From: DATFDN01 sp963830565
Lineage (GTDB): Bacteria; Pseudomonadota; Alphaproteobacteria; Acetobacterales; Acetobacteraceae
Direction: 5' to 3'
Assembly (NCBI GenBank): GCA_963830565.1
Contig: CAWHMO010000002.1
Span: 248,001 to 312,000 of the forward strand
DNA length: 64,000 bases
Shown: in pieces, positions 53,996 to 62,837 of the stretch
Layout of the letters: the number at the start of each line of letters is the position of its first letter
How positions within the stretch are numbered: position 1 is the stretch's first letter
Notes under the pieces: generated by a model
Databases searched by the model: none
What the model saw: only the letters and a program-made list of their open reading frames with translations
What the model was told of the DNA's origin: nothing
Made by a program: the position numbers and the translations under genes

Positions 53996-54802
53996 TCACA
54001 CGGCCAGATCGACCGTCACCGGCACATGATCCGACCCTCGCGTCCAGTCACGGGCGTTGCGCAGCACCGTATGCCCGCGCAACCCGCCGACCAGGTCGGG
54101 GGTGACCCAGACATGGTCGAGGCGCCGGCCCCGATCCGACCGGCGCCAGTCGCGGTTGCGATATGACCACCATGTGAACAGCTTATCCTGGGCTGGCACG
54201 AAGTGGCGCACCGCATCGACAAAACCGGTCGCCTGCCAGGCGAGCAGGGCCTCGGTCTCGACCGGCGTGTGGCTCACCACGTCGAGCAGTTGCCGGTGGC
54301 TCCACACGTCCCGCTCCAGTGGCGCGATGTTGAGATCGCCCACCAGCACCGAGCGTTGCAGGCCAGGACGGGCGGCGAACCAGGCCCGCGCCTCGGCGAC
54401 GAAATCGAGCTTATGGGCGAATTTCGGGTTCCGCGCGGGATCGGGCACATCGCCGCCCGCCGGAACGTAGAAATTGTGCAGCTCGACAGCCCCGCCCGCC
54501 GCGTCCACGCGCACCGCCAGGTGCCGGCAGTCGCCCTTGGCGCACCAGTCCGGCGCGTCGGCGAGCACCTCGATCGGGCGGCGCGAGAGGATCGCGACCC
54601 CGTTGTAGCCCTTCATGCCGCGAAAGGCGGCGTGCGGATAACCGAGTTCGCCGGGCGCCTCGGACGGGAACAAGGCGTCCGGAACCTTCGTCTCCTGCAG
54701 GCAGATCACGTCCGGGTCCAGGACGGCGACCAGCTCGCGCACCAGACCCAGCCGCAGACGCAGCGAGTTGATGTTCCAGGTCGCGACCCGGAGCACAGGC
54801 AT
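53996..54802 (-). CDS. xthA: exodeoxyribonuclease III / AP endonuclease
   Basis: A 268-residue DNA-repair enzyme that cuts at abasic sites and removes 3'-blocking groups. The catalytic layout is complete: TWNINSLRLRLG, CLQETKVPD with the metal Glu, GYNGVAILSR, VLVGDLNIAP and RRSDRGRRLDHVWVTPDL, ending in SDHVPVTVDLAV with the catalytic His. The end is 18 nt from the convergent multidomain gene. Expected to be housekeeping. Confidence 0.93.
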   Translation of the reverse strand: MPVLRVATWNINSLRLRLGLVRELVAVLDPDVICLQETKVPDALFPSEAPGELGYPHAAFRGMKGYNGVAILSRRPIEVLADAPDWCAKGDCRHLAVRVDAAGGAVELHNFYVPAGGDVPDPARNPKFAHKLDFVAEARAWFAARPGLQRSVLVGDLNIAPLERDVWSHRQLLDVVSHTPVETEALLAWQATGFVDAVRHFVPAQDKLFTWWSYRNRDWRRSDRGRRLDHVWVTPDLVGGLRGHTVLRNARDWTRGSDHVPVTVDLAV

Positions 54803-54819
54803 CGAGGCTGCTTTCTACA

Positions 54820-55584
54820 TCAGGCAGCGGCGGCGGGCAGGCCGCGGCGCAGGCGCACCGCCTCGCCGAACGCGGCGAAAATGCGGCGCGATAGGGCGTC
54901 GGCCTCGAAATCGTATTCGGGGTGCCATTGCACGCCGACGGCGAAGCTTGGCGCGTTAACGACCCGGACCGCTTCGATGAGGCCATCGGGTGCCGTGCCC
55001 TCCGCCACAAGTCCGGGCGCGAGCCGGTCGATGCCCTGGTTGTGCAGCGAGTTGACCGCGATCTCGCTCGCGCCGGCCAGCCGGTGCAGCCAACTTCCGG
55101 GCACCACGCGGACGCTGTGCGCCTTGCCGATGCGTACCTTGCTGGAGGGCTGCATAGGCGTCGAATGGTCAAGCCGTCCCGGCAGGTCCTGGATCCGCTG
55201 ATGCAGGCTGCCGCCGAGCGCCACGTTCAGCTCCTGGAAGCCCCGGCAGATCGCCAGCACCGGCACGCCCCGGGCCACCGCCGCGCGGATCAGCGGCAGG
55301 GTGGCGGAATCGCGCGCCGGGTCCTCCGGCACCCCGTCGGGGTGCGGCGGGCCGCCATACAGGCTCGGCTGCACGTTGGAGCGGCTGCCGGTGAGCATGA
55401 TGCCGTCCAGCCGGTCGAGCAGCGTCTCGACGCATGCCGCGGTGCCGCTCGCGGGAATCAGCACAGGAACGCCCTGCACCACGCCGTCGGTCGCGCGAAT
55501 GTAGGTGTCGGATGCCGCGTGGTTCGGCATCCCGAACACCCCGAACTGCTTAGTGCAGCAGCTGATGCCAATGAGCGGCTTCAC
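54820..55584 (-). CDS. gamma-glutamyl-gamma-aminobutyrate hydrolase (PuuD-like)
   Basis: A 254-residue class I glutamine-amidotransferase-like hydrolase. The nucleophile Cys is in VLAICRGFQELNVALGGSL and the His-Glu pair in GVQWHPEYDF. PuuD hydrolyses gamma-glutamyl-GABA in putrescine breakdown, but no other puu genes are near, so the substrate may differ. A GTG at 55584 starts at the usual first residues (KPLIGISCC) and is preferred over a TTG at 55641. Upstream is the convergent-running LolA gene in the same direction. Confidence 0.85.
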   Translation of the reverse strand: MKPLIGISCCTKQFGVFGMPNHAASDTYIRATDGVVQGVPVLIPASGTAACVETLLDRLDGIMLTGSRSNVQPSLYGGPPHPDGVPEDPARDSATLPLIRAAVARGVPVLAICRGFQELNVALGGSLHQRIQDLPGRLDHSTPMQPSSKVRIGKAHSVRVVPGSWLHRLAGASEIAVNSLHNQGIDRLAPGLVAEGTAPDGLIEAVRVVNAPSFAVGVQWHPEYDFEADALSRRIFAAFGEAVRLRRGLPAAAA

Positions 55585-55659
55585 GTCGAAGTCGAATTCC
55601 TTATCGTAGCGGATAGTCAACGATAGATGTGGCGGAAACAAGTCACAAGCATTGCGGCC

Positions 55660-56340
55660 CTACCCCGCGCCGCCGCCCTCGCGCTGCGGATTCACCGAGG
55701 GCGCATTCGTATCGAATAAGGTCTGGTCGAAGCTCCCGCCCGTCCGCGCGTCGGTCAGCGTGACGGTCGTGCGCTGCTGCTGAGGATCGGTCACGCTCCA
55801 CTGGCGAAGGCTCAGCGGATCGGTGGCGAAGGTCAGCGTCAGACTGCCCTCGCCGGGATTGGCGCCGCGGACCAGCGTGACTTGCAGCTCGCCCGGCAAA
55901 CGGCGGATCTCGGTGACGCGCAGCTCGCCGCCGGTCAGGTCGATGCGTGGGGCGAGCAGGATGCCGAGCGGCGTCTGCCCGATCGGGATGTTGCTCGTCT
56001 GGCCGAGCTTGCTATCGCTGAACAGCACGAAGCCGTGGCCGGCGACCAGCAGCAGCGGAGTCGGCGGATCGTACTGGAAGCGCATCCGTCCCGGCCGCTC
56101 CAGCCACGCCGTTCCGTGCGTTACCGCGCCATCAGGCGCGACCTGGAGGAAGCGCGCCTTCAGCGTGTGCAGGCTGTTCAGATAGTTCTGGACCCGCTCG
56201 ATGGCCGCTGCGTCGGATTGGGCGCCGTCCGAACGCTGCCCGGCGGCCCCGGCCATGGGAATCGGAGCCGCTGGCCCGGCGGCGCGCGCCGCGATCGGAA
56301 CCGCCAGCAAGCAAACGAGAACCGCGATACAGGCGTTCAT
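55660..56340 (-). CDS. lolA: outer membrane lipoprotein carrier protein LolA-like
   Basis: A 226-residue periplasmic protein. The ATG at 56340 gives a signal peptide (CIAVLVCLLAVPIAARAAGP); an open frame reaches back to 56565 but the leader is not conserved. The LolA fold appears as YLNSLHTLKARFLQVAPDG, GTAWLERPGRMRFQYDPPTP and LLAPRIDLTGGELRVTEI. LolA ferries lipoproteins from LolCDE to LolB across the periplasm. A cell may hold further LolA-like paralogues, so the housekeeping role is not proven. Confidence 0.85.
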   Translation of the reverse strand: MNACIAVLVCLLAVPIAARAAGPAAPIPMAGAAGQRSDGAQSDAAAIERVQNYLNSLHTLKARFLQVAPDGAVTHGTAWLERPGRMRFQYDPPTPLLLVAGHGFVLFSDSKLGQTSNIPIGQTPLGILLAPRIDLTGGELRVTEIRRLPGELQVTLVRGANPGEGSLTLTFATDPLSLRQWSVTDPQQQRTTVTLTDARTGGSFDQTLFDTNAPSVNPQREGGGAG

Positions 56341-56535
56341 GACTCCGAACTGGGGCGCCAGGGGAGAGATTTGCAGGGTCGGAAGCGCCGGACGGGCATG
56401 CTCCGAGCGCACCTCAAGTCTCCTTCGTCCGGTGCGGTTCACATGTAGGCGAGAATTTTCGGGATTGCAACTATACCAAAGCGAAACACACTGGAAAGTT
56501 GTAGAACCAGTTCGTCCACACGCACGAGGAACCAG

Positions 56536-57414
56536 ATGACGACCCGGTCCTGGATTGGCGGCCATATGGGCAACGACATGTATGCCGCTTCCAACTGGTC
56601 TCCCGCCGGTGTGCCGGGTTCCGGGGACACGCTATCCATGGCAAGCGGCGTCGCCACCATGAACGGCGGTAATCTCGCCGGCGACACCCTCGCCATCGGC
56701 GCCTCGGCAAGCTCCAACGTGCCCTATTCGGCGACGGTGAACCTCGCCGGAAAGGCAGTGCTCTCGGCCTTGGTCTCGAATGCTGCCGGCACCCGCCAGC
56801 AGGTCACGTTCAACGCCGCCGGAATGGCGACGCTCGATCTGAAGGAGCAGGCGAACTACGCCGCGACCACCACGATCACCGAAAACATCGCCCCGCATTC
56901 GACCCTGCAAGGGCACTTCGTCGGTCAGGGACACAACCCGAGTATCACGGTGAACGGGGCCGACGGAACTTCGCGCTTTGCCAATACCGGCGCCAGCAGC
57001 ATCGCCGGCGGGGTGGCCGTCATCGATGCCGACGTCATCGGCGTCGGCAGCTTCACCGCGGGATTCTTTTCCGGGATCAGCTTCCTGGGCTCCGTCTCAG
57101 CCGGGCAGGTCGTGAACTCCGGGGGGTTTGACCGGATCACGATCGGCAAGCCGGAAGCGTTCCAGGGCCTCGTCAACTATGCCGGTGGACCGACCAACAC
57201 GATCGACCTTCTCGGCATCACCACGGCCGACAGCTACAGCTATAGGAACGACATCCTGTCGCTGTACCAGGGCGGGAAGGTGGTGGACACGCTACGGATG
57301 GCCGCCGGCGCCAGCCAGTTCCAGGTTACCGAGACCACGCGCGGGGTCTCCGTCGGCGGCCTTCCCGGGGCTCCGCCGCCGGCTGGCACGCTCGTCCTGC
57401 CGCGGCTTCCCTGA
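56536..57414 (+). CDS. repeat-rich beta-structured protein, possible secreted substrate
   Basis: A 292-residue protein without an N-terminal signal peptide. It starts RSWIGGHMGNDMYAASNWSP, a WxGG...W form common in autotransporter-like and type I secreted surface proteins, then a strongly Gly/Ala/Thr/Asn-rich body with beta-helix texture (MASGVATMNGGNLAGDTLAI). The C-terminal part RMAAGASQFQVTETTRGVSV is repeat-like. GAGGAACC precedes the ATG. Lack of a signal peptide, glycine richness and a type I secretion operon about 24 kb away make it a candidate for that system, though no classic GGxGxDxUx nonapeptides are visible. Confidence 0.65.
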   Translation: MTTRSWIGGHMGNDMYAASNWSPAGVPGSGDTLSMASGVATMNGGNLAGDTLAIGASASSNVPYSATVNLAGKAVLSALVSNAAGTRQQVTFNAAGMATLDLKEQANYAATTTITENIAPHSTLQGHFVGQGHNPSITVNGADGTSRFANTGASSIAGGVAVIDADVIGVGSFTAGFFSGISFLGSVSAGQVVNSGGFDRITIGKPEAFQGLVNYAGGPTNTIDLLGITTADSYSYRNDILSLYQGGKVVDTLRMAAGASQFQVTETTRGVSVGGLPGAPPPAGTLVLPRLP

Positions 57415-57415
57415 T

Positions 57416-57931
57416 CTAGGAGGCGTACGACACCAGGGCCTCGCATGGCACGTCGAGCCGCGACCGTCCGCGAAGGAACGTCAGTTCAATGAGCGCCGCC
57501 GCCGCCGGAACCACGGCGCCCACCTTGCGCAGCAGCGCGATGCCGGCCGCCATGGTCCCGCCGGTAGCCAACAGATCGTCCACCACAACGACGCGCTGCC
57601 CCGGCTCCACCGCGTCCGCCTGCACCTCGATCCGGTCGGTGCCGTATTCCAGCGCGTAGTCCAACCCGATCGTCTCGCCCGGCAGCTTGCCCCGCTTGCG
57701 CAGCATGACGAAGCCGCAGCCGAGCTTGAGCGCGAGCGGCGCGGCGATCAGGAAGCCGCGGCTTTCCACGCCGGCCAGCAGATCGGGCTGGTAGGCGCGC
57801 ACCGCCTTCGCCATCCGCCCCATCGCCACCTGCCACGCATCGGCATCCCGCAGCAGGGTCGAGATGTCGTAGAAGAGGATGCCGGGTTTGGGGAAGTCCG
57901 GGATGCCCCGGATGTGGTCCTTGAGATCCAT
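57416..57931 (-). CDS. apt: adenine phosphoribosyltransferase
   Basis: A 171-residue purine-salvage enzyme converting adenine and PRPP to AMP. The N-terminal GIPDFPKPGILFYDISTLLR and the PRPP-binding VVVVDDLLATGGTMAAG are canonical, and LAGVESRGFLIAAPLAL is the Apt-specific loop. It lies one base from the end of the convergent repeat-rich gene and is divergent from the aminotransferase gene. Confidence 0.95.
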   Translation of the reverse strand: MDLKDHIRGIPDFPKPGILFYDISTLLRDADAWQVAMGRMAKAVRAYQPDLLAGVESRGFLIAAPLALKLGCGFVMLRKRGKLPGETIGLDYALEYGTDRIEVQADAVEPGQRVVVVDDLLATGGTMAAGIALLRKVGAVVPAAAALIELTFLRGRSRLDVPCEALVSYAS

Positions 57932-58059
57932 GCGGGCGTCCTGTCGCGAGCGTGCCCCGCTTTAGGGCCGGAACGGCGGACGGGCAACACGGCGACGCGC
58001 GATTGCCGCCCCGCCGCCGGCCGGCCCACACTGCCGCCGGGCACGGACGGGAGGCCGCG

Positions 58060-59377
58060 ATGGCTGATGAGTTGTACAACACCGATCTGGATGCGGCGCT
58101 GACCGAGACAAAGCAGGATTATGCCGCCCGCAACCCGAAGAGCCGTGCCCGTTATGAGGAGGCTGCCGCCGTCATGCCGGGCGGAAACACGCGGACGGTG
58201 CTGCACTACGACCCGTTCCCGATCGCCGTGGCGCGCGGCGATGGCTGCCGGCTGCGTGACCTCGACGGCGCGGAGTATATCGACTTCCTGGGCGAGTACA
58301 CGGCCGGCATCTACGGCCACTCCCACCCCGCGATCCGCATCGCCGTGCAGAAGGCAATGGGCGGCGGGATCAACTACGGCGCGCATAATCTGATTGAGGC
58401 CCGCTTCGCCCGAGCCGTCGCCGACCGCTTCGGGCTAGCGCGGCTGCGCTTCACCAATTCGGGGACCGAGGCGAACCTGATGGCGCTTGTCCATTGCCCG
58501 CGCCTTCACCGGCCGGCGGCGCATCCTCGCCTTCACGGGCGCCTATCACGGCGCTGTCTTCACCTTCGCCGGCGGCGGCAGCAGGATCAACGCGCCCTTC
58601 GATTTCGTGCTGGCCCCGTACAACGACACGGACGCCACGCTCGCGCTGATCGAGCTTCATGGTGCGGAACTCGCCGCCATCATCCTGGAGCCGATGATGG
58701 GCAGCGGCGGCTGCATCCCGGCCGAGGTGGAATTCCTTCACGCGCTGCGCGCGGCCGCCACGCGCGTCGGCGCGCTGCTGGTGTTCGACGAGGTGATGAC
58801 CTCGCGCCTCGCCCCCGGCGGGCTCGGTCCAGCGCGCGGCGTGGCGGCCGACCTGACAACGCTCGGCAAGTACGTGGGCGGCGGCATGTCCTTTGGCGCG
58901 TTCGGCGGGCGCTCGGATGTGATGGACCTGTTCGACCCTCGCCGGCCCGACGCGCTGCCACATGCCGGCACGTTCAACAACAACGTGCTCACCATGTCCG
59001 CCGGGCTGGTCGGCATCACCCAGGTCTATACCGAGGCGGCGTGCCTGGCGCTCAACGCGCGCGGCGAGGCGCTGCGCGCGCGGCTGAACGCGCTGTGCGC
59101 GGACGCGGGGGCGCCGATGCAGTTCACCGGCATCGGCTCCATGCTCGCCCTGCACATGCTCCGCGGTCCCGTCCGCTCCCCTGCCGACGCCGCACGCGGC
59201 GATGCGAAGCTGAAGGAGTTGTTCTTCTTCGACATGCTGGCCCAGGGCATCTGGCTCGCGCGCCGCGGCATGATGGCGCTCAGCCTGCCGATCGGCGAAG
59301 CGGAGTGCGACCGGCTGGCCGGCGCGGTGGAGGAGTTCCTCGGCGGACGGAGTTCCCTGCTGCGCCGGAGCCCGTAG
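58060..59377 (+). CDS. class III PLP aminotransferase (GSA-aminomutase-like), frameshifted
   Basis: A PLP enzyme of about 438 residues after repair, resembling glutamate-1-semialdehyde aminomutase and related class III aminotransferases. The first part has VMPGGNTRTVLHYDPFPIAV, IYGHSHPAIRIAVQ and FTNSGTEANLMAL; the frame then changes at about 58487 and continues SIARAFTGRRRILAFTGAYH. GCGCTTGTCC stands where GCGCTGTCC would keep the frame. The PLP Lys lies in TTLGKYVGGGMSFGAFGG. GGGAGG precedes the ATG at 58060. Whether it makes 5-aminolevulinate or acts on another amino acid cannot be told. Confidence 0.85.
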
Positions 59378-59447
59378 GCGCGCGCAAGTCGGGCTCTCCA
59401 GGCCGGAGTTTACCATTCATTGACCCGACCCGCGCCATCTTCGGCCC

Positions 59448-61016
59448 ATGCACAGCGTTGTCGGAGACCTGCTCGAGGCCGTCCGCCATCATCGGGCGGG
59501 CCGACGGGCTGAGGCCGCCGCGATCTGCCGGGCCGTGCTGACCACCAATCCCGGCCAGCCTCGGGCGCTGTTCCTGTTGGGGCTGCTGCTGCTGGACGAG
59601 GACCGCCCGGATGACGCCGCCCGGATGTTCGCGCACGCGGTCGAGCGCGATCCGACGCACCAGGCGGGGCGCATCAATCTCGCGCGCGCGCTGATCGCGA
59701 CTTCGCGATACGACGAGGCCTTGGCGGCGGCTGAGGCAGGTCTCGGCGCGTTCCCGGACGCGGCCGAGTTGCATTTCGTGCGCGGCACTGCGCTGAACGC
59801 CGCCCAGCGGCCGAGGGAGGCGGCGGCGGCGCTGGCGCGCGCCGTCGCGCTCGATCCGGGGCACGCGCCGTCCTGGCTCAATCTCGGCAATGCCGAGGCC
59901 GACCTCGACCGGCTGGAGGAGGCGGAGCGTCATATCCGCGCCGCACTCCGCCTCGCCCCCGGCCTGATCGAGGCTCAGGCCAGCCTGGGCTTCGTGCTGA
60001 CCGCGCTCGGCCGGCTCGACGAGGCGCGCGCCGCGTGCGCCGCGGCGATCGCGCTTGCGCCCGACTTCGCCCAGGCACACTGGAACCTCGCCACCGCCGC
60101 CTTGCTTGCCGGGGACTACGAGACGGGCTTTCGCGAATACGAGTGGCGCAAGCGCCATGACCGCTTCCGCCACGATTTCATCGACCTGCCCGGCCGCGTG
60201 TGGAACGGCGAGGCGGTGGACGGACAGGATCTGCTGGTGCAGGCCGAACAGGGGCTGGGCGATACCATCCAGCTCAGCCGCTACATCAAGCTGATCGCCG
60301 CGCGCGGGGCGCGGGTGACTTTGGCCTGCGACCGCCGGCTGATCCCGCTGCTGCGCCGCGCGCCCGGACTGCACGCGGCGATCGACAAGTCCGGGCGGCT
60401 GCCCGCGTACGATGTCTGGATCGACCAGATGAGTTTGGCCCGCGTGTTCGCTACCACGCCGGCGACGATCCCCTCGCCTTCCGGCTGGCTCACGCCCGAT
60501 CCGGCGGCGGTGGCGCGGCTTGCGGCCGAGCTGCCGGCAGGCCGGCGCGTCGGGATCGTCTGGGCGGGTAATCCCGCGCACTCCAACGACCGGCGCCGTT
60601 CGCTGCCCGTGGCGGCGGTGGCCCGCCTCGCCGCGTCCTCTGGCACGCGGTTGATCAGCCTCCAGGTCGGCCCGCGTGCTGGCGAGGCGGCGGTGTACGG
60701 CTTTCACGATCTCTCGCAGCGCCTGACTGACTACGCCGCCACGGCGGCGGCGGTGGCAGCACTCGATCTCGTGATATGCGTGGATACCTCCGTCGCCCAC
60801 CTTGCCGGCGCACTCGGCAAGCCGGCATGGGTGATGCTGCCCCACGCCCCCGACTGGCGCTGGATGCTGGGGCGCCACGATACGCCCTGGTATCGGACGC
60901 TGCGGCTGTTCCGCCAGGATCGGGCCGGCGACTGGGCCTCGGTGATCGCGCGGGTCGGCGCGGCCATCGCCGGCTACTCCGCGTGCGAGGCCGACGTCCC
61001 GCCGATCGCGCAATAG
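59448..61016 (+). CDS. TPR protein with GT9-like glycosyltransferase domain
   Basis: A 522-residue protein. Residues 1-235 are about seven tetratricopeptide repeats (AVERDPTHQAGRINLARALI, AVALDPGHAPSWLNLGNAEA). The C-terminal half resembles GT9 heptosyltransferases: LVQAEQGLGDTIQLSRYIKL, RRVGIVWAGNPAHSNDRRRS and ICVDTSVAHLAGALGKPAWV then LPHAPDWRWMLGR. Similar TPR-GT fusions occur in flagellin or surface-glycan glycosylation clusters. It overlaps the convergent membrane-protein gene by 43 nt. Donor and acceptor unknown. Confidence 0.85.
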   Translation: MHSVVGDLLEAVRHHRAGRRAEAAAICRAVLTTNPGQPRALFLLGLLLLDEDRPDDAARMFAHAVERDPTHQAGRINLARALIATSRYDEALAAAEAGLGAFPDAAELHFVRGTALNAAQRPREAAAALARAVALDPGHAPSWLNLGNAEADLDRLEEAERHIRAALRLAPGLIEAQASLGFVLTALGRLDEARAACAAAIALAPDFAQAHWNLATAALLAGDYETGFREYEWRKRHDRFRHDFIDLPGRVWNGEAVDGQDLLVQAEQGLGDTIQLSRYIKLIAARGARVTLACDRRLIPLLRRAPGLHAAIDKSGRLPAYDVWIDQMSLARVFATTPATIPSPSGWLTPDPAAVARLAAELPAGRRVGIVWAGNPAHSNDRRRSLPVAAVARLAASSGTRLISLQVGPRAGEAAVYGFHDLSQRLTDYAATAAAVAALDLVICVDTSVAHLAGALGKPAWVMLPHAPDWRWMLGRHDTPWYRTLRLFRQDRAGDWASVIARVGAAIAGYSACEADVPPIAQ

Positions 61017-62680
61017 CGGCCGGACGCGGTTTTCGCGAGGACGCGGATCTGCCCCGGCACGGCATCCGCGAATGCGATCCAGCCGGTCCGCTTCTCGTTG
61101 ATGCCGAGCGCGCGCTGGACGTCGTGGCGGGTGCGGCCGAAAATCCCGCTGCCGATCGTATGCCCGTCAGGTCCGACGACGGCGATGGCCCGAGGCGCGG
61201 CCTTGTGCCCGCCGTCCCAGGCCCAGCCCTCGAGAACGATTTTCCCCGGTGTCGCAGTCGGCTGTGCAGTATCGATGCGCCCCGGACAGGTTCCGTCCGC
61301 AACCGGCCGCGTCGGCGGGTCGTCGAAGCCCGGCACGTCGCGACCGAAGATCGACAATCCTTGCGCCCGCGCCCCATTGGCGACATCGATCAGTCGGGCG
61401 CGCGTCGGATAGAGCGGCCCGATATAGCGGTCGTCGTACACGGCGCTGCGCAGCGCCAGCCCGCCGACCCTTTGCACGAACAACTCCGCCCGATCCGGTC
61501 GCAGCGCCTGGTTCTGGGCAGCGCCGAGCCCGACGAGAACCACGCCGAAAAGCAACAAGAGTGGGCGCTGCGCTTTTCCCGACAGGTTCAGAATGAAGAA
61601 CACCAGAAGCGCGCTCCACGCGGCCAGCGCCTGGGTCGTGTAACGCGAGTTCAGCGCCTCGCGCAGTCCGAACGGAAGGCGTCCGCCCGCGGTGATCACG
61701 GCGCTGAGGCCGGCCGATACGGCCATCATCCAAAGCTGCGGGGCGCGAGTCCTGGCTTCGCGGTTGATGACCAGCGCCAGGCCGGTGAGCAGCCCGGCCG
61801 ATACCAGTAGCCCGAGCCCGATCTCAACTCCGCGTTGCCACGGGCCTCCACCGCCGAACACGTATGCGGCCGGAGAGCCGAGATACAGCAGGACGAACCC
61901 AACAGTTCCGATGGGATCATGCGCGACCACGGAGAGCGGCGACTCCTGCGCCATCGGACCGGGCATGTGGTAAAAATAGGCTGCCCAGGTGACGCAGGCG
62001 GCGATCGCGGCAATGATGGCATGACGCCGTGGCAGGCCGAGCAGGCACGCGAAAAGAGCGCACAACGGTAATATCAGAAGCCCGTTCGCCATCGAGAGCG
62101 CCGCGGCCACGCCCGACGTGATGGACAGCGCAAGCCAGGCGGCCGATCCGCCGCGCTGGCGGCAAACCGCCAGCGCATGGAAGCTCCCCAGACCGAACAG
62201 GCAAACGGCGAAGAATGGGATCTGGAACCCGCGCGTAAAATTGTCGAACTGCGCCCAGGAGACGCCGCAGGCCACCACGCCGCCGCTCAGGAACAGGCGC
62301 ATGGCAACGCCCGACTTCTCCGAATTAAGAAGCAGGATGCGCAGGATCAGCGCGATGAACAGCAGGCAGAGCAGCAGATTGACCGCGAGCGACAGGCGGT
62401 CCAGTCCGCCGAACCAGCCGACATCGGGAAAGAATATCAGTCGCGCCAGTACCTGCCGGTGCTCGTTGTGCGGCACCCACAACGCCGTCCAAGGTAGCCT
62501 CTGGAACGCGATGTACTCGGCGATGTAGCCGTCCCATTGATCGTAGAACGGGACAGGCGAGTAGTTCAGGACCACCCCGGCGCAGGTCGAGATCGCGACA
62601 TAGAGCCCAAACGCGAGCGCGCTGATCCCGGACACAAGCGCCAGACCGTGCGCGTGGGCTCGCAATCGGTGGTGAAGCAT
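60974..62680 (-). CDS. polytopic membrane protein with C-terminal soluble domain
   Basis: A 568-residue protein of unknown family. It has about ten hydrophobic segments in the first 400 residues (LALVSGISALAFGLYVAI, LAVNLLLCLLFIALILRILL and others), resembling a GT-C-like or O-antigen-type membrane enzyme (FYDQWDGYIAEYI and WVPHNEHRQVLARL lie in the first external loop, where such enzymes keep catalytic acids). The last 120 residues form a soluble domain (KIVLEGWAWDGGHKAAPRAI). Its neighbour encodes a TPR-GT9 protein, so a glycan role is plausible but unproven. Confidence 0.7.
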   Translation of the reverse strand: MLHHRLRAHAHGLALVSGISALAFGLYVAISTCAGVVLNYSPVPFYDQWDGYIAEYIAFQRLPWTALWVPHNEHRQVLARLIFFPDVGWFGGLDRLSLAVNLLLCLLFIALILRILLLNSEKSGVAMRLFLSGGVVACGVSWAQFDNFTRGFQIPFFAVCLFGLGSFHALAVCRQRGGSAAWLALSITSGVAAALSMANGLLILPLCALFACLLGLPRRHAIIAAIAACVTWAAYFYHMPGPMAQESPLSVVAHDPIGTVGFVLLYLGSPAAYVFGGGGPWQRGVEIGLGLLVSAGLLTGLALVINREARTRAPQLWMMAVSAGLSAVITAGGRLPFGLREALNSRYTTQALAAWSALLVFFILNLSGKAQRPLLLLFGVVLVGLGAAQNQALRPDRAELFVQRVGGLALRSAVYDDRYIGPLYPTRARLIDVANGARAQGLSIFGRDVPGFDDPPTRPVADGTCPGRIDTAQPTATPGKIVLEGWAWDGGHKAAPRAIAVVGPDGHTIGSGIFGRTRHDVQRALGINEKRTGWIAFADAVPGQIRVLAKTASGRYCAIGGTSASHAE

Positions 62681-62837
62681 TCCGCCTTTGCCTCTTCAGC
62701 CGGCCGCCATCACCGACTCGCAGGCTGCACGGCATTGACGGGAACCGGGTGGCCATACCACCGTCCCCCCCTCGGCGCCAAGCTTGTCGCGACGTCGGAG
62801 CGTAGGCGGCGCGGGTGACACAGGCGGATCAAGCGCG

